Source: Jaapia argillacea MUCL 33604 (taxonomy: Eukaryota; Basidiomycota; Agaricomycetes; Jaapiales; Jaapiaceae). From it: a DNA stretch of 64,000 bases. The stretch is from the NCBI GenBank assembly GCA_000697665.1, contig KL197728.1, positions 385,154-449,153 on the forward strand. The letters run 5' to 3'. Positions 1 to 9,234 of this stretch are shown piece by piece (position 1 is the first letter of the stretch; every line of letters begins with the position of its first letter). The notes beneath the pieces were generated by a model, which saw only the letters and a program-made list of their open reading frames with translations, had not been told where the DNA came from and made no database searches. The position numbers were made by a program, and so were the translations under genes.

Positions 1-357
1 AGTGCCAGTGGGCCGCCGGGGTTGTGTGGTTTCTAGGGTGGGCGTCGCTCTAAATTCGCCACTAGGGAGAGGTTTGACAGGCGGAGAGCACAACGGATGC
101 AGTAACAGGGTGGAGCATTTTGTAGAGCAGATGTACCGGATCGTTGAGCACGAGCAACACAGAAACCGTCGGAGAGAAATTGCACTTCGTCGAATGTCGA
201 AACGCCGAGCAGAGACAGCAGGACCAAGTCCCGGCTGGACTTGGTCCTCGGGAGACTGCCTGTTTCGTGAGGTTTCGTGATCGCCTTGCCCACCTTTGGC
301 AAAATCTTGGACTGGAAGGTGCTGTAAGGTTTCATTCCTCAACATTCTGGATCAGAA
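1..357. other. Upstream region, no gene seen
   Basis: Short frames exist on both strands but none has a convincing start, splice pattern or family resemblance. The stretch probably holds the promoter and 5' leader of the kelch gene that starts at 358. An exon of a gene running off the left edge cannot be excluded. Confidence 0.4.
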
Positions 358-2018
358 ATGTCTCGTATGGACAGATCCGACGCCCGACCCGCTGTAGGCG
401 CCCTCGCCGACGTCCCAGAGCAAGGGCGTCTTACACCCTCATTAGCTGCACCCAGTCCTCGATCACCGTACTCCATGCTCACTCATTCTGCCTCTGCCTC
501 GACCAGTACTCTTCCAAGTCGTGACACACCCCCACACACGACTTCACCAGCTCCATCGGCTCGCATAGGTCCTCGGAACCCGTCAACTTCGAGCTCGCGG
601 ACGCTCGGTAGGGATAGGGAGCGAGACAAGGAGAAGGAGAGGGAGAAATCATCAAGAGGTGTAGATGGCACTCCTGTTGCGAAGAGATCGACGTCCGCTG
701 CGAACTTACGTCCTGGTTCACCGGCGACACCAGTGCCCTCTGAGAGAGGTGGGAAATCAAAGTCAAGCTCGAAAGCCGCTGCTGGTGCGGCCGGGGGCAC
801 CCCCAACCAACAACCTCGAATACGTATGGTACCCCATTTACCCAGCGATACCCATGTAGAACGCGCCCCTGCGACTATCATGTATTGGAGTCGTGCTCCA
901 GTATATGGTGTAATGCCTGCCCATGGTATGAGAGCTCATAGCGTTTCATTGGTCGACCATGTCGCATGGTTGTTTGGAGGGTGTGACGAGAAGGGCTGCT
1001 GGCAAGACGTCTACTGCTTCGATACAGGTTCGTCTGCTTGCTCCTCGAATTATCTCTGGTTTGACGTTGCATTGTCATAGAAACCATGCAATGGTCTCAC
1101 CCCGAGATGCTTGGCGACGTCCCACCACCGTGTAGAGCCCATACAGCAACCTTGGTCGACCGCCAATTGATCGTCTTTGGAGGCGGTCAAGGACCAGTCT
1201 ACTACAACAGCGTATATGTCTTAGACACTGTCACCCACCGCTGGACGAAACCCCCACTCCCTAATGGCGACGATGGACCTGCTCCCCGTCGTGCACACAC
1301 AGCCGTTTTGTACCGGAATAAGATTTGGGTGTTTGGTGGTGGGAATGGTATGCAAGCGTTGAATGACTTGTGGACGCTTGACGTTGGCGTACCTCCCGAG
1401 AAGATGAAGTGGGAATCGTTGGAGACTAAAGGGAGACACCCTGCTCCTAGAGGATACCATACCTCAAATTTGGTTGGGAATGTTATGGTTGTTGTTGGTG
1501 GGAGTGATGGGAGGGAGTGTTTTTCGGACATCTGGTGTTTGAACTTGGGTTTGTGGCTTGAGTTCCATCTGGAATAATTTCACTGTGGACTCATTCATGT
1601 GTTTTCTCTCTGCAGATTCTCTGCAGTGGACTGCGGTTCGCCCCGAGGTTTCTTACCGACGACTGTCACATAGTACGACACAAGTCGGATCATACCTGTT
1701 CATCGGAGGAGGACACGACGGTAATAAATACACTTCCGAACTTCTACTATTTAATCTGGGTAAACATCTCACCCAACCGTTCACCGTCTCGATTCTAATT
1801 ATCAACCTCCCCCAGTAACTCTTCAATACGAAACCCGACCGGCTCTAGGAAGAGCACCTTCCCCTCGAGGATACCATGTTTCACTTCTCGCCGATGGACG
1901 CGTCTTCACGTTTGGAGGATTCAATGGACATGATGTTTATGACGATGTTTATATTCTTGATCTCGCTGGCGCTGCGTACCTCCCTCAAGTTACGAGTTTC
2001 AAGATTTATGTCGATTAA
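358..2018 (+). CDS. Kelch-repeat (beta-propeller) protein
   Basis: Four exons (358-1027, 1081-1548, 1616-1759, 1816-2018) join in frame through GT-AG introns of 53, 67 and 56 bases to give 494 residues. Residues 1 to about 180 are low-complexity Ser/Pro/Arg with a charged run RDRERDKEKEREK near residue 90. After that come six kelch blades, each with a Gly-Gly pair (FGGC, FGGG, FGGG, VGGS, GGGH, FGGF) followed by a Tyr/Trp-containing strand. Several blades start with the fungal 'AHT/HT' signature. Six blades are enough for a closed or nearly closed propeller. Kelch propellers with disordered heads in fungi (Tea1 and Ral2 of fission yeast) act in polarity and Ras signalling at the cell cortex; that role here is inference only. 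All intron phases are 1. The ATG at 358 is chosen because it opens the frame that runs into the kelch block. Confidence 0.88.
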
Positions 2019-3330
2019 TTCTCTGTTCTGTCCATCCTACATGGTGGAATAATCTGAGTTGGAGCTAGTGGCAGTTGCTTTCAATATATATATTCGTATA
2101 TCCTGTGTCAAGTACAAGTACTCTCAAGGAACGCCCTGGTGAATACAGCGCGACGTGGCATACAGGAGCGCTTTGTCAATCGTAGGCGTTGTCTCGGGTG
2201 ATTGTGGGTTCTGGACCTCTACTTCGTTCGCTCCTGGACCAACTTAGTAATGTTGGGTTGGTGGATACAAGCCTAGCAGCATAAAGGACCGACGATTGTT
2301 GGGGTTCGCGAAAGAGGCGTGTGTTCTTTGCCCTCCATACAAAGAAGCGTAGATCATTCGGAGCCGTTCAACGGGTCAAAATTCCAGAGCAAAGGTAGCA
2401 AAGGTGGGCGAAGAACTCCGGAGGGACTCAGGGAAGAGACGATGAGTAAGATTTCGATGAAAGTTCCAGCTTTGCTATTGGCGGTTGCAAATGGATTACC
2501 ACCACGGCAGGGGGGGTAAGGATAGTCACCGGAGTGCTACCGAAACACAAGGAGCCAGTCGCAAAGAGCGCTCGCATGGCCAATGAAGACCGCCAGCTTG
2601 AGTGAACATCGATGGTGCGGAGAAGGGGCACTTCGATCACCGCAAAACCAGTGAAAACCCTGAGTAGGTGTCGCCAGCTTACCATTCAGGTGCAGATATC
2701 ACGCGGATTCCCCAAGTCCGGGTGAAATGCAGCGATCACTCAGGATACGGTAATCATTGGGGGTTACGGACAATACGTTACGCGGTTGCTCTTGGCGACC
2801 GCTGAAAAAAGACAAGATGAGCACTTGAATATCCCTCCATAATTGCGATGAAAGCGAGGGCCTGAGGGTAATCCTGAAGAGGCGTATCAAGCAGCATCGA
2901 GGATTAGAAGCAAGGTTTCATAGGCGTCGGCAACCATGCAGGCGTTCTAAGTATAAGCACGAAGAACTTGGATGGAGAAGAGAAGACAACGGATTCGGAG
3001 GTCGCATAATTATCAGATATTTACTATCAGATAATTGGTATCCACGTGTGTTAATTGACAACCAGGTACACCGTACAGACTCCGAAGGCTCGTTATCAAC
3101 GCGACTGGAGATATAAAATGGAAGGAAGGCAAGCCAGAACTTCCCATCTCGCCCTCTCTCTTTCCCCTTGTTCTCTCCCTTTTCTTGGTTTCCTGCCTTC
3201 CCCTACGCCTAGCGCGTCAAGTTCTGTGAACGTCCGACCTGGTGTCGTTTTCTCCACTCCTTAGGTCCCCTTAAGCTCTCAACGCCCCCCCATTCGTTCT
3301 TGTCCATTTTTTCATTCGATACCGGTCAAG
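2019..3330. other. Intergenic, 1.3 kb
   Basis: No coding frame here resembles a protein family, and no exon chain could be built on either strand. The right end holds the core promoter of the secreted-protein gene: a TATA box, then a long pyrimidine-rich stretch (about 3146-3210) typical of highly expressed fungal genes. Confidence 0.4.
3112..3117 (+). promoter_or_regulatory. TATA box of the secreted protein gene
   Basis: TATAAA lies 214 bases before the ATG at 3331 and is followed by a C/T-rich stretch at about 3146-3210, the usual arrangement around fungal transcription starts. It implies a 5' leader of about 150-190 bases. Confidence 0.55.
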
Positions 3331-5356
3331 ATGTTCTCAAACGCGCTTTTTGTTGTCCTTTTCTCCCTTACTTTCTCTGCCTACACCGCTCAGGCCATCC
3401 CAATTAACCCAGCAAGCTGCGCGGTACGCCAAATCTCCGCCTCACTTGCTTCTCTGCTGACTTCTCGTTGAAATATAGCCCCCCGTTGTTAGTTTTGTCA
3501 CTCTGACGAAAACACACACGGTTACGGCGACTGCTGCTGCCGCCGCTAGTACGACGAGCACCAGCCAGAAGGGTACGTGCCTACCTCGAATCGTGGAATT
3601 TACTTATTTATACTTCTAGTAGGAGCCATCGGTGGGAAGGCATCTTCGACTGGGGTCCTCATTGTCACCTCTGCGACAAAAGCCTCCAATGTGAAAGTTA
3701 CCACCTCCACGTCGAAAACCACTACCAGTGCCGCCAAGGGTAGGTGTCCTATATGACTGGCTGACTCTTGATCTCATTTTTCACCCGCAGGAGCTGCCAG
3801 TGTGAAAGCGTCGTCAACCGGAGGTCTCAAAGCTACATCTGTTTCGGTCAAAGCTACTTCTGCGAAGGTCACTATCTCCACGTCGAAGACCACTTCCACC
3901 GCCGCTGGATCTAAGGTTACAACCAAGGGCTCGAAGGGTTCCAAGACCACGTCTACATCCTCAAAAAGCACCACAACTACCAGCGTTGCTGGGGGCTTGA
4001 AGGGAGTTGGCACGACCTCTGTTAACAAGGGAACTTCATCTACGACAAGTTCTACTGCGGCCTCTGTAAGCTCGTACCTTATCTTCCAGTGTCGCAATAC
4101 CAATCGTTTCGCAGGCTACCAGCTCCGGGACCAACAATGCTGCCACAAATGGTACCACCGGCGATCCCCAAACCTCTCTAAGTAAGCAGCGTCTCTAAAA
4201 TACATATCACTTAATTCTGACCCAGTTCGACCTCCCTAGCACTTGATCCTCGTGTTCTTGCAACTGGCTTCGAGAATGATGGCCAATCCGTCCCTGAGGC
4301 TGGTCAAGTCGCTTCCAAAACCTCCAGCAACAACTTTATCAATTTCTGCTTGACCGTCCCCAATCTGCCCATCACCAACGGTGCTCAGGTCCAAGGCGGA
4401 TCATGTAATCCCGCTCCAATGGGTGTGATCGCCTCCACTAGCAATATGCCCTCCAGTAAATTCGTCTTCCCCCCGAACTTCGGCACCATCCAAGCCAACA
4501 CTGCCTTCACCGTTCAAATGGCCATTAGTCACCTTGAAACCGGCAACTTCGTCAATGCTCAACAGAACTACTTCGCCGCTCCCCAGTTTACCGGCAGCTC
4601 TGGAGATGTTCAGGGACACTCGCATGTCGTCATTGAGCTCATTGACTCCTTGACCCAGACGACACCTACCAACCCACAGAAGTTTTCCTTCTTCAAGGGA
4701 TTGAACGGTGTCGCTGTCAATGGAATTTTGACTGCCGATGTTACGGCTGGCCTCCCCGCTGGTGTTTATCGCATGGCCTCGATCAACGCCGCCGCTAACC
4801 ATCAGCCTGTTTTGGTTGCTATTGCTCAACACGGTACTTTGGATGATATGATCTACGTACGCCTCTCCTCTTGCCATTTCTAAGATGCAGGTTACTTATT
4901 TGTCTTCTTTAGTTCACCGTCACAGACAGTGGCGCCCCTGCCAACGCCAGCCCTGCTGTATCCTCCGCTGTCAGTGCAGCTGCCACCGTTTCCTCCGTCG
5001 CCCCCGTCGCCGCCGAATCTGCTCCCGCAACCGATGCCTCCGTCACTGCAACTGCAACTGGCTCCTCAGTTTCTCCCACCGTCACCGCTTCGTCCTCCGA
5101 GACCACGACCACTGCGACTTCAACCGCCGACATCAACCCCACTTCCACTGACTCTTCATCATCGGCTGTACCTACCACGACAACCGACGCTAGTTCCACT
5201 CCGGCAGCTTCCCCCACTGATGTCACAACATCGAGCGCTGATCCCACTTCGACCGCGGACCCGTCATCGATAACTGCAACGTCTTCGAGTGCCGATGCCT
5301 CACCAACTGGTGGTTCTACTTCCAGTCCCACAGCAACAGGCACAGCTATTCCTTAA
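3331..5356 (+). CDS. Secreted Ser/Thr-rich protein with conserved agaricomycete domain
   Basis: Seven exons (3331-3423, 3479-3572, 3623-3739, 3791-4065, 4115-4181, 4240-4856, 4913-5356) give 568 residues. Residues 1-23 are a signal peptide (hydrophobic core, cleavage after AQA). Residues 31-215 are Ser/Thr/Lys-rich, the 420-568 tail is Ser/Thr/Ala/Pro-rich, and both look like O-glycosylation platforms. Between them (about 216-420) is a compact domain with FINFCLTVPNLPITNG, a GHSHVVIE block and AAANHQPVLVA. I recall this domain as widespread in mushrooms and often mislabelled 'ribosomal protein S17'; its function is unknown to me. Exons 3 and 4 encode similar V/A-K-V-T-x-S-T-S-K-T-T blocks, suggesting exon duplication. 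The exon 3 acceptor is a tandem TAGTAG (start at 3620 or 3623). The first AG after the exon 5 donor (4224-4225) would give an early stop, so the AG at 4238-4239 is used. No C-terminal hydrophobic GPI signal is visible. Confidence 0.85.
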
Positions 5357-5708
5357 AGAATTAGATGTGCCCTATCATCTTGACGGTGACTGTGCCTTGG
5401 GATCTAGCCACCAAAGTCCCTCTTTTCGCATCGCATTTCGATACCCTGCAGAGTTCGTGACCGGTTTTTATCGTTATTGATTTCCTTTGGGGAACATATC
5501 AGAGAGAGGGATATTTATTTTTGACTAGCTTTCAACTTGTTGTATTATCTCGTTGGGGGCAATGAAGAGCTTGTTATTTTCCACCCATGGAAACCTTGGG
5601 GTTTGGGCCAAGTTTCATTCTGAAAGATGTGACGAAAAGTCTAAGTTGATACATTGATTGACTAACTATGCTACAATGAATTCGCTTGTGAGAATGATAC
5701 AATCGGAT
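5357..5708. other. Convergent intergenic spacer
   Basis: This separates the 3' ends of two convergent genes, the secreted protein (+) and the SMP protein (-). It is A/T-rich and must hold both poly(A) regions. No gene is seen. Confidence 0.4.
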
Positions 5709-6965
5709 TTACTTGGTTGTACGATCCCTCCGATCGACGACGCTTTGTGCGGCTGCTGCGACGGAGTCAGGAGGCGGGCGATAGCCAAGGATCTTCTGTT
5801 CTTCGCTCTGAAGTTCCCTCACCTGGTCCTTGGATGTGTTACCGAGGTCAAGAGTTCCACTGGAAGAGGACAGAGCGGGGGCTGCACGCTCGGCCCTGTA
5901 ACATTTCAGGTTAGGGGGACATGCGACTGACGAAAATCGACGACATACTCAATCCGTTTCGCATCCTCAATAGCAGCCTCTCGTAATTGCGCCCTATTCA
6001 GCTCTTTGTGGGCTGCATCTCCGTTGGGATGTTTGGCAGCGGCGCTTTGCGCTTCAGCTGCGAGGGAACCGGGTGGCGGGCGATAACCGAGAGCTTTGTG
6101 CTCTTCTGACATCAATTTTCGTGCTTCTTCTGTTCAATCGCTGGAGTATTAGGAAAGGTGAGAAAGGGAGGGGAGGGAGGGATTTACTTTGAGTGATCTT
6201 ATCTAAGTCAATACCGCCGATACCCCTTGTGATCCCCTCAATATTTTCTGCATCTTGGATGGCTGCCTCTCTCAACTCGGCTCGATTGAGTTCAGGCCCA
6301 CCCGTGCCTTCCGGATGTTTAGAGGCAACGGATTGGGCAGCGGCAGCAAGGGAGCCAGGGGGTGGACGATAGCCCAGAGCCTTGTGCTCCTCGGACTCCA
6401 GCTTACGAGCTTCCTCTGATGAACAGTAAGCAAGAAAATCTCCAAAGCGAACGAAGAGGCGACATACTTGCGCTGATTCCTATCAGGTCAACCACAGGCG
6501 GGGCCTCAACATTGGCTTGAACTTCGACTTCAACTTCAACTTCATCGGCACTCGCAAGGGCCCGTTCCAGTTCGACTCGTTCTGCATCAAGCACAGCAGC
6601 CTCTCGTAAATCTATCCTAGTTAACTCGGGACCCTTCCCCTGAGGGTTCTTCGAGGCCGCAGCCTGCGCTTCGGCTGCGAGCGATCCGGGAGGCGGTCGA
6701 TAACCCAAGGCTTTATGCTCCTCTGACATCAACTTTCTTGCCTCCCCTAATGATCGCATATAAGATCGGTACGCGTCGGTACGTTGAAGGAGAGATTATA
6801 TATCTTCCACTTACTTTCACTGAATTCGGCGAGGTCCACATCAACCACCTCGGAAGCTGGAACAACACCTGCAGGTGCGATCTGCTCCATTGCACGATCT
6901 GTTTCAATGCGAACTGCGTCGGCAACAGCTGCTTGGGTGATGTCTGCTGGTGTATTTGAAGACAT
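5709..6965 (-). CDS. SMP-type (LEA-like) protein with four repeat units
   Basis: On the minus strand five exons (6965-6815, 6746-6468, 6415-6188, 6129-5949, 5895-5709) join through 52-68-base introns to exactly 342 codons (341 residues). Three units carry EARKL-x-SEEHKALGYRPPPGSLAA-x-AQ followed by KHP/KNP, then a Leu-Arg-Glu-Ala-Ala segment (about residues 52-143, 144-219, 220-279). A fourth, decayed unit (EEQKILGYRPPPDSVAA) fills the last exon. The GSLAA-AQ-AA-K-P core matches the SMP (seed maturation protein, Pfam PF04927) pattern. In fungi such hydrophilic Ala/Glu-rich proteins are thought to protect against desiccation or stress. No signal peptide or membrane span is present, so it is likely cytosolic or nuclear. 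Reading on past the exon 4 donor would stop at 5906; splicing into exon 5 is preferred because it adds another recognisable unit and closes the frame. Confidence 0.82.
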
Positions 6966-7371
6966 TTTATGGGATTGAATGAGAAGTAGTCGAGTCGGAA
7001 ATTTGGGCGAGACAATACGGTGGGAGCACAGACAGCGCATTGAGGGCTTATATGCAAACCGATACATCACCGTGGAGTTCAAAGGGTGGCCTTCATCCAC
7101 TCGCCGACGTTAAAAACGTCCTTGTCTAGCAACTATGGAGTCCGTCGACGTCATTTCTGATCATGTCCACCAAAGGCGAGCAGAAACAGTTTATGGAGAG
7201 CGAGTGGAGTACTAGTGTGGCGGTCTTATGTTAGATTTGTTTTTGAGTTTTTGAAGTCACTATACTCCGAAGCAGAGTAGTAGTTGACAGGGGAAGCAGG
7301 GACGTTGACTTTGGCGAAGTGATTCGTCGCGTCGAGCGTCCACTCCAGAGTCCGAGATGAACATATGAGCC
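6966..7371. other. Divergent promoter region
   Basis: This lies between the start of the SMP gene (minus, 6965) and the possible small gene at 7372. On the minus strand a TATA-like sequence (ATATAAG) occurs about 85 bases before the SMP start. No coding region is seen. Confidence 0.35.
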
Positions 7372-7580
7372 ATGGTCAGAAGCTCAGAACCGTCACTCGT
7401 GCTCTTTTGTAAGTTTGGTGCCATCTTCACTCAATATCTCTAGACTCAGGCAATCTCTCTGCCTATGTGCCGGGACACGCGATACGTCTCGGCGACGAGC
7501 TTGCCGTCCTTTGGGAGGAACGGAGTCATCGAAATCTCACCTTTCATCGATGGATTACGGTCAAGATGAAGGTAACGCGT
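7372..7580 (+). CDS. Possible small two-exon protein, 57 residues
   Basis: ATG at 7372, exon 7372-7408, a 35-base candidate intron (GTAAGT...CTCTAG) and exon 7444-7580 read as 57 residues. The second exon looks protein-like (SAYVPGHAIRLGDELAVLW, then FHRWITVKMK), with alternating hydrophobic and charged residues. I do not recognise a family. The 35-base intron is shorter than its neighbours in this window (47 bases and up), which is a weakness. The segment may instead be the remnant or 5' part of a longer gene; a GTAACG donor-like site directly follows the KMK codons, so further exons are possible. Confidence 0.3.
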
Positions 7581-7842
7581 TGAAGAGGCAATACAAGGTT
7601 GCTACAAACATGATGCATGGTGGTATGGGTATCGGGTTGTTCTACAGGGGTCATGATGAATCTCGTCTCCTTCTCGTGTGATTCGCGAAGCTGAAGTCGT
7701 CGAATACATGCTGCCGTCGAAGACGTTGTGCGTGGAAGAGTCGAACAAAAAAGGCTCAAGGTGATATCCATGGTTCGAAGTCTATTCGCTATGAGCTGCC
7801 CAAGCTGTTAGCAATGATGGCGCAACAAAAGCACATATTCGC

Positions 7843-8820
7843 TTACTCGTCAAGAAGAGCTTGCTCAGAATCCAAGAAAACTTCACCAGGATTAGGGAAT
7901 TGATGGTGAGTGTAATAGTACGCCAGCTTCTCAAAACAAAGCTCGAATGCTAGGATTCTCCGTAGGATTTGATCGCGAGGATCGTTGGGGTGAGCTTGGG
8001 GAAGGAGGTCGTATAGCGGTCCGAGGTTCGTAGAAAGCGGGTCGTCGGAACTATCCAGTGAGATGGCGAAAACACATTCGAACACTAGCTTCACTGCAGG
8101 TGGCAGAATCGGTCCAGCATACCGCTTCCAAAACCCTCGCTTCGTCACCTTCACCACCGGCAGATACCCTCTGATATCGAGAGTCGTGAGGAGATGGAGC
8201 ATCCCGACACAGAAGAACCAACAGTTGAAGATGCGAGTATGGTAGTCGGGAAAGCAAACTTCGTGGGATATCATGGCTCGTGCGACATCCTGCAGTGTGA
8301 TCGGTTTAGATATCGGTACACCCTCTTCGTAACCATCCACATCCTTCAAACGGGAATCGTTATCGTCGAGGAGACCCATCAAGAAACCAGTATCCATTCG
8401 CTCCGCAATGATTCTGCGGTGTATCGTGACTCCCGTGCCGGTGACGAGCGGGAAGGGGTTATTCAGAGTGAATACGAGGAATTTGTGATTAACCCTTGGC
8501 ACGATCCGATACGTATCATTGACGAACGCATAACCGATCTTCGTGAGATGCTCCAACAAGCCAGTGTCGCCTTCCAGAGGGCGTTCGCACACTTGTATGC
8601 GGGATACCTCGAAAGCCTGCATAGCTTCCTTCTCCGCCATATCACGGACCTGCTCCGTGGTGAAAGCGATGTAGGCAGCGGTCCCGGATTCAGTAACGAC
8701 CTTTGCCACAGGAGGGACCCATCCGATGAAATTGGAGTTCTTGTTCACGGTGAGAGTCTCCGCCGACTTGGATACGATGGGTTGCCACCAGTTAGATGGG
8801 AGAAGATTGAAAATATTCAT
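7843..8820 (-). CDS. Hypothetical protein, 325 residues, single exon
   Basis: An uninterrupted minus-strand frame starts with ATG at 8820 and ends with TAA at 7843. The protein (about 36 kDa) has balanced composition, no signal peptide and no certain membrane span. A more hydrophobic, Cys/Phe-rich patch (NCWFFCVGMLHLLTTL) sits near residues 205-220. The N-terminal third contains a segment TGLLEHLTKIGYAFVNDTYR that could be helical. I do not recognise a family. Its 5' end lies 414 bases from the start of the divergently transcribed TMA64 gene, so the two may share a promoter. The long antisense frame at 8194-8838 is treated as a shadow of this gene. Confidence 0.6.
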   Translation of the reverse strand: MNIFNLLPSNWWQPIVSKSAETLTVNKNSNFIGWVPPVAKVVTESGTAAYIAFTTEQVRDMAEKEAMQAFEVSRIQVCERPLEGDTGLLEHLTKIGYAFVNDTYRIVPRVNHKFLVFTLNNPFPLVTGTGVTIHRRIIAERMDTGFLMGLLDDNDSRLKDVDGYEEGVPISKPITLQDVARAMISHEVCFPDYHTRIFNCWFFCVGMLHLLTTLDIRGYLPVVKVTKRGFWKRYAGPILPPAVKLVFECVFAISLDSSDDPLSTNLGPLYDLLPQAHPNDPRDQILRRILAFELCFEKLAYYYTHHQFPNPGEVFLDSEQALLDE

Positions 8821-9234
8821 GGGGGGTACGCCTCCTGATGCGAAAGATCAAAACTCGAAGGATGGAGAAGAAACAGCATACAAGCACTCACATAAAGAGG
8901 TGGTATCGTTTTTCGAGAGGCAATGTGTGCAGCGTGCCCTGAAATAGGGCGCACGTTTTTCGCCTCGTGTAGTACTGCAGCCCACTTCCCAGCAATAATC
9001 CGATCTTACTCTGAGCTAAAGGCTGTCCGTCGAAATCATTTGTCGGAAAAATCTGAAAAGTATCAAGATGAAGATGGAAACTCAGGGAAGAATCAACGGT
9101 TCGCCTTGGGTACACCAAAGTGGCGACTGGAACTCCCGACACATCGCCATTTCTGGTGAAGATATGTTGAGATTACTTCCAGATCACTTTCGATCACCGT
9201 CATCTTCCAAGCCGCCATTAGCTCGTCACCTCCA
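8821..9234. other. Shared divergent promoter (hypothetical gene / TMA64)
   Basis: This 414-base gap separates two starts pointing away from each other (8820 minus, 9235 plus). No TATA box of good quality is seen, which fits a housekeeping promoter. Short frames inside have no family resemblance. Confidence 0.4.

Noticed and set aside
8194-8838. 214-codon plus-strand frame
   Set aside because: Antisense to the 325-residue single-exon gene; the minus frame has the better start and composition, though neither is recognised.
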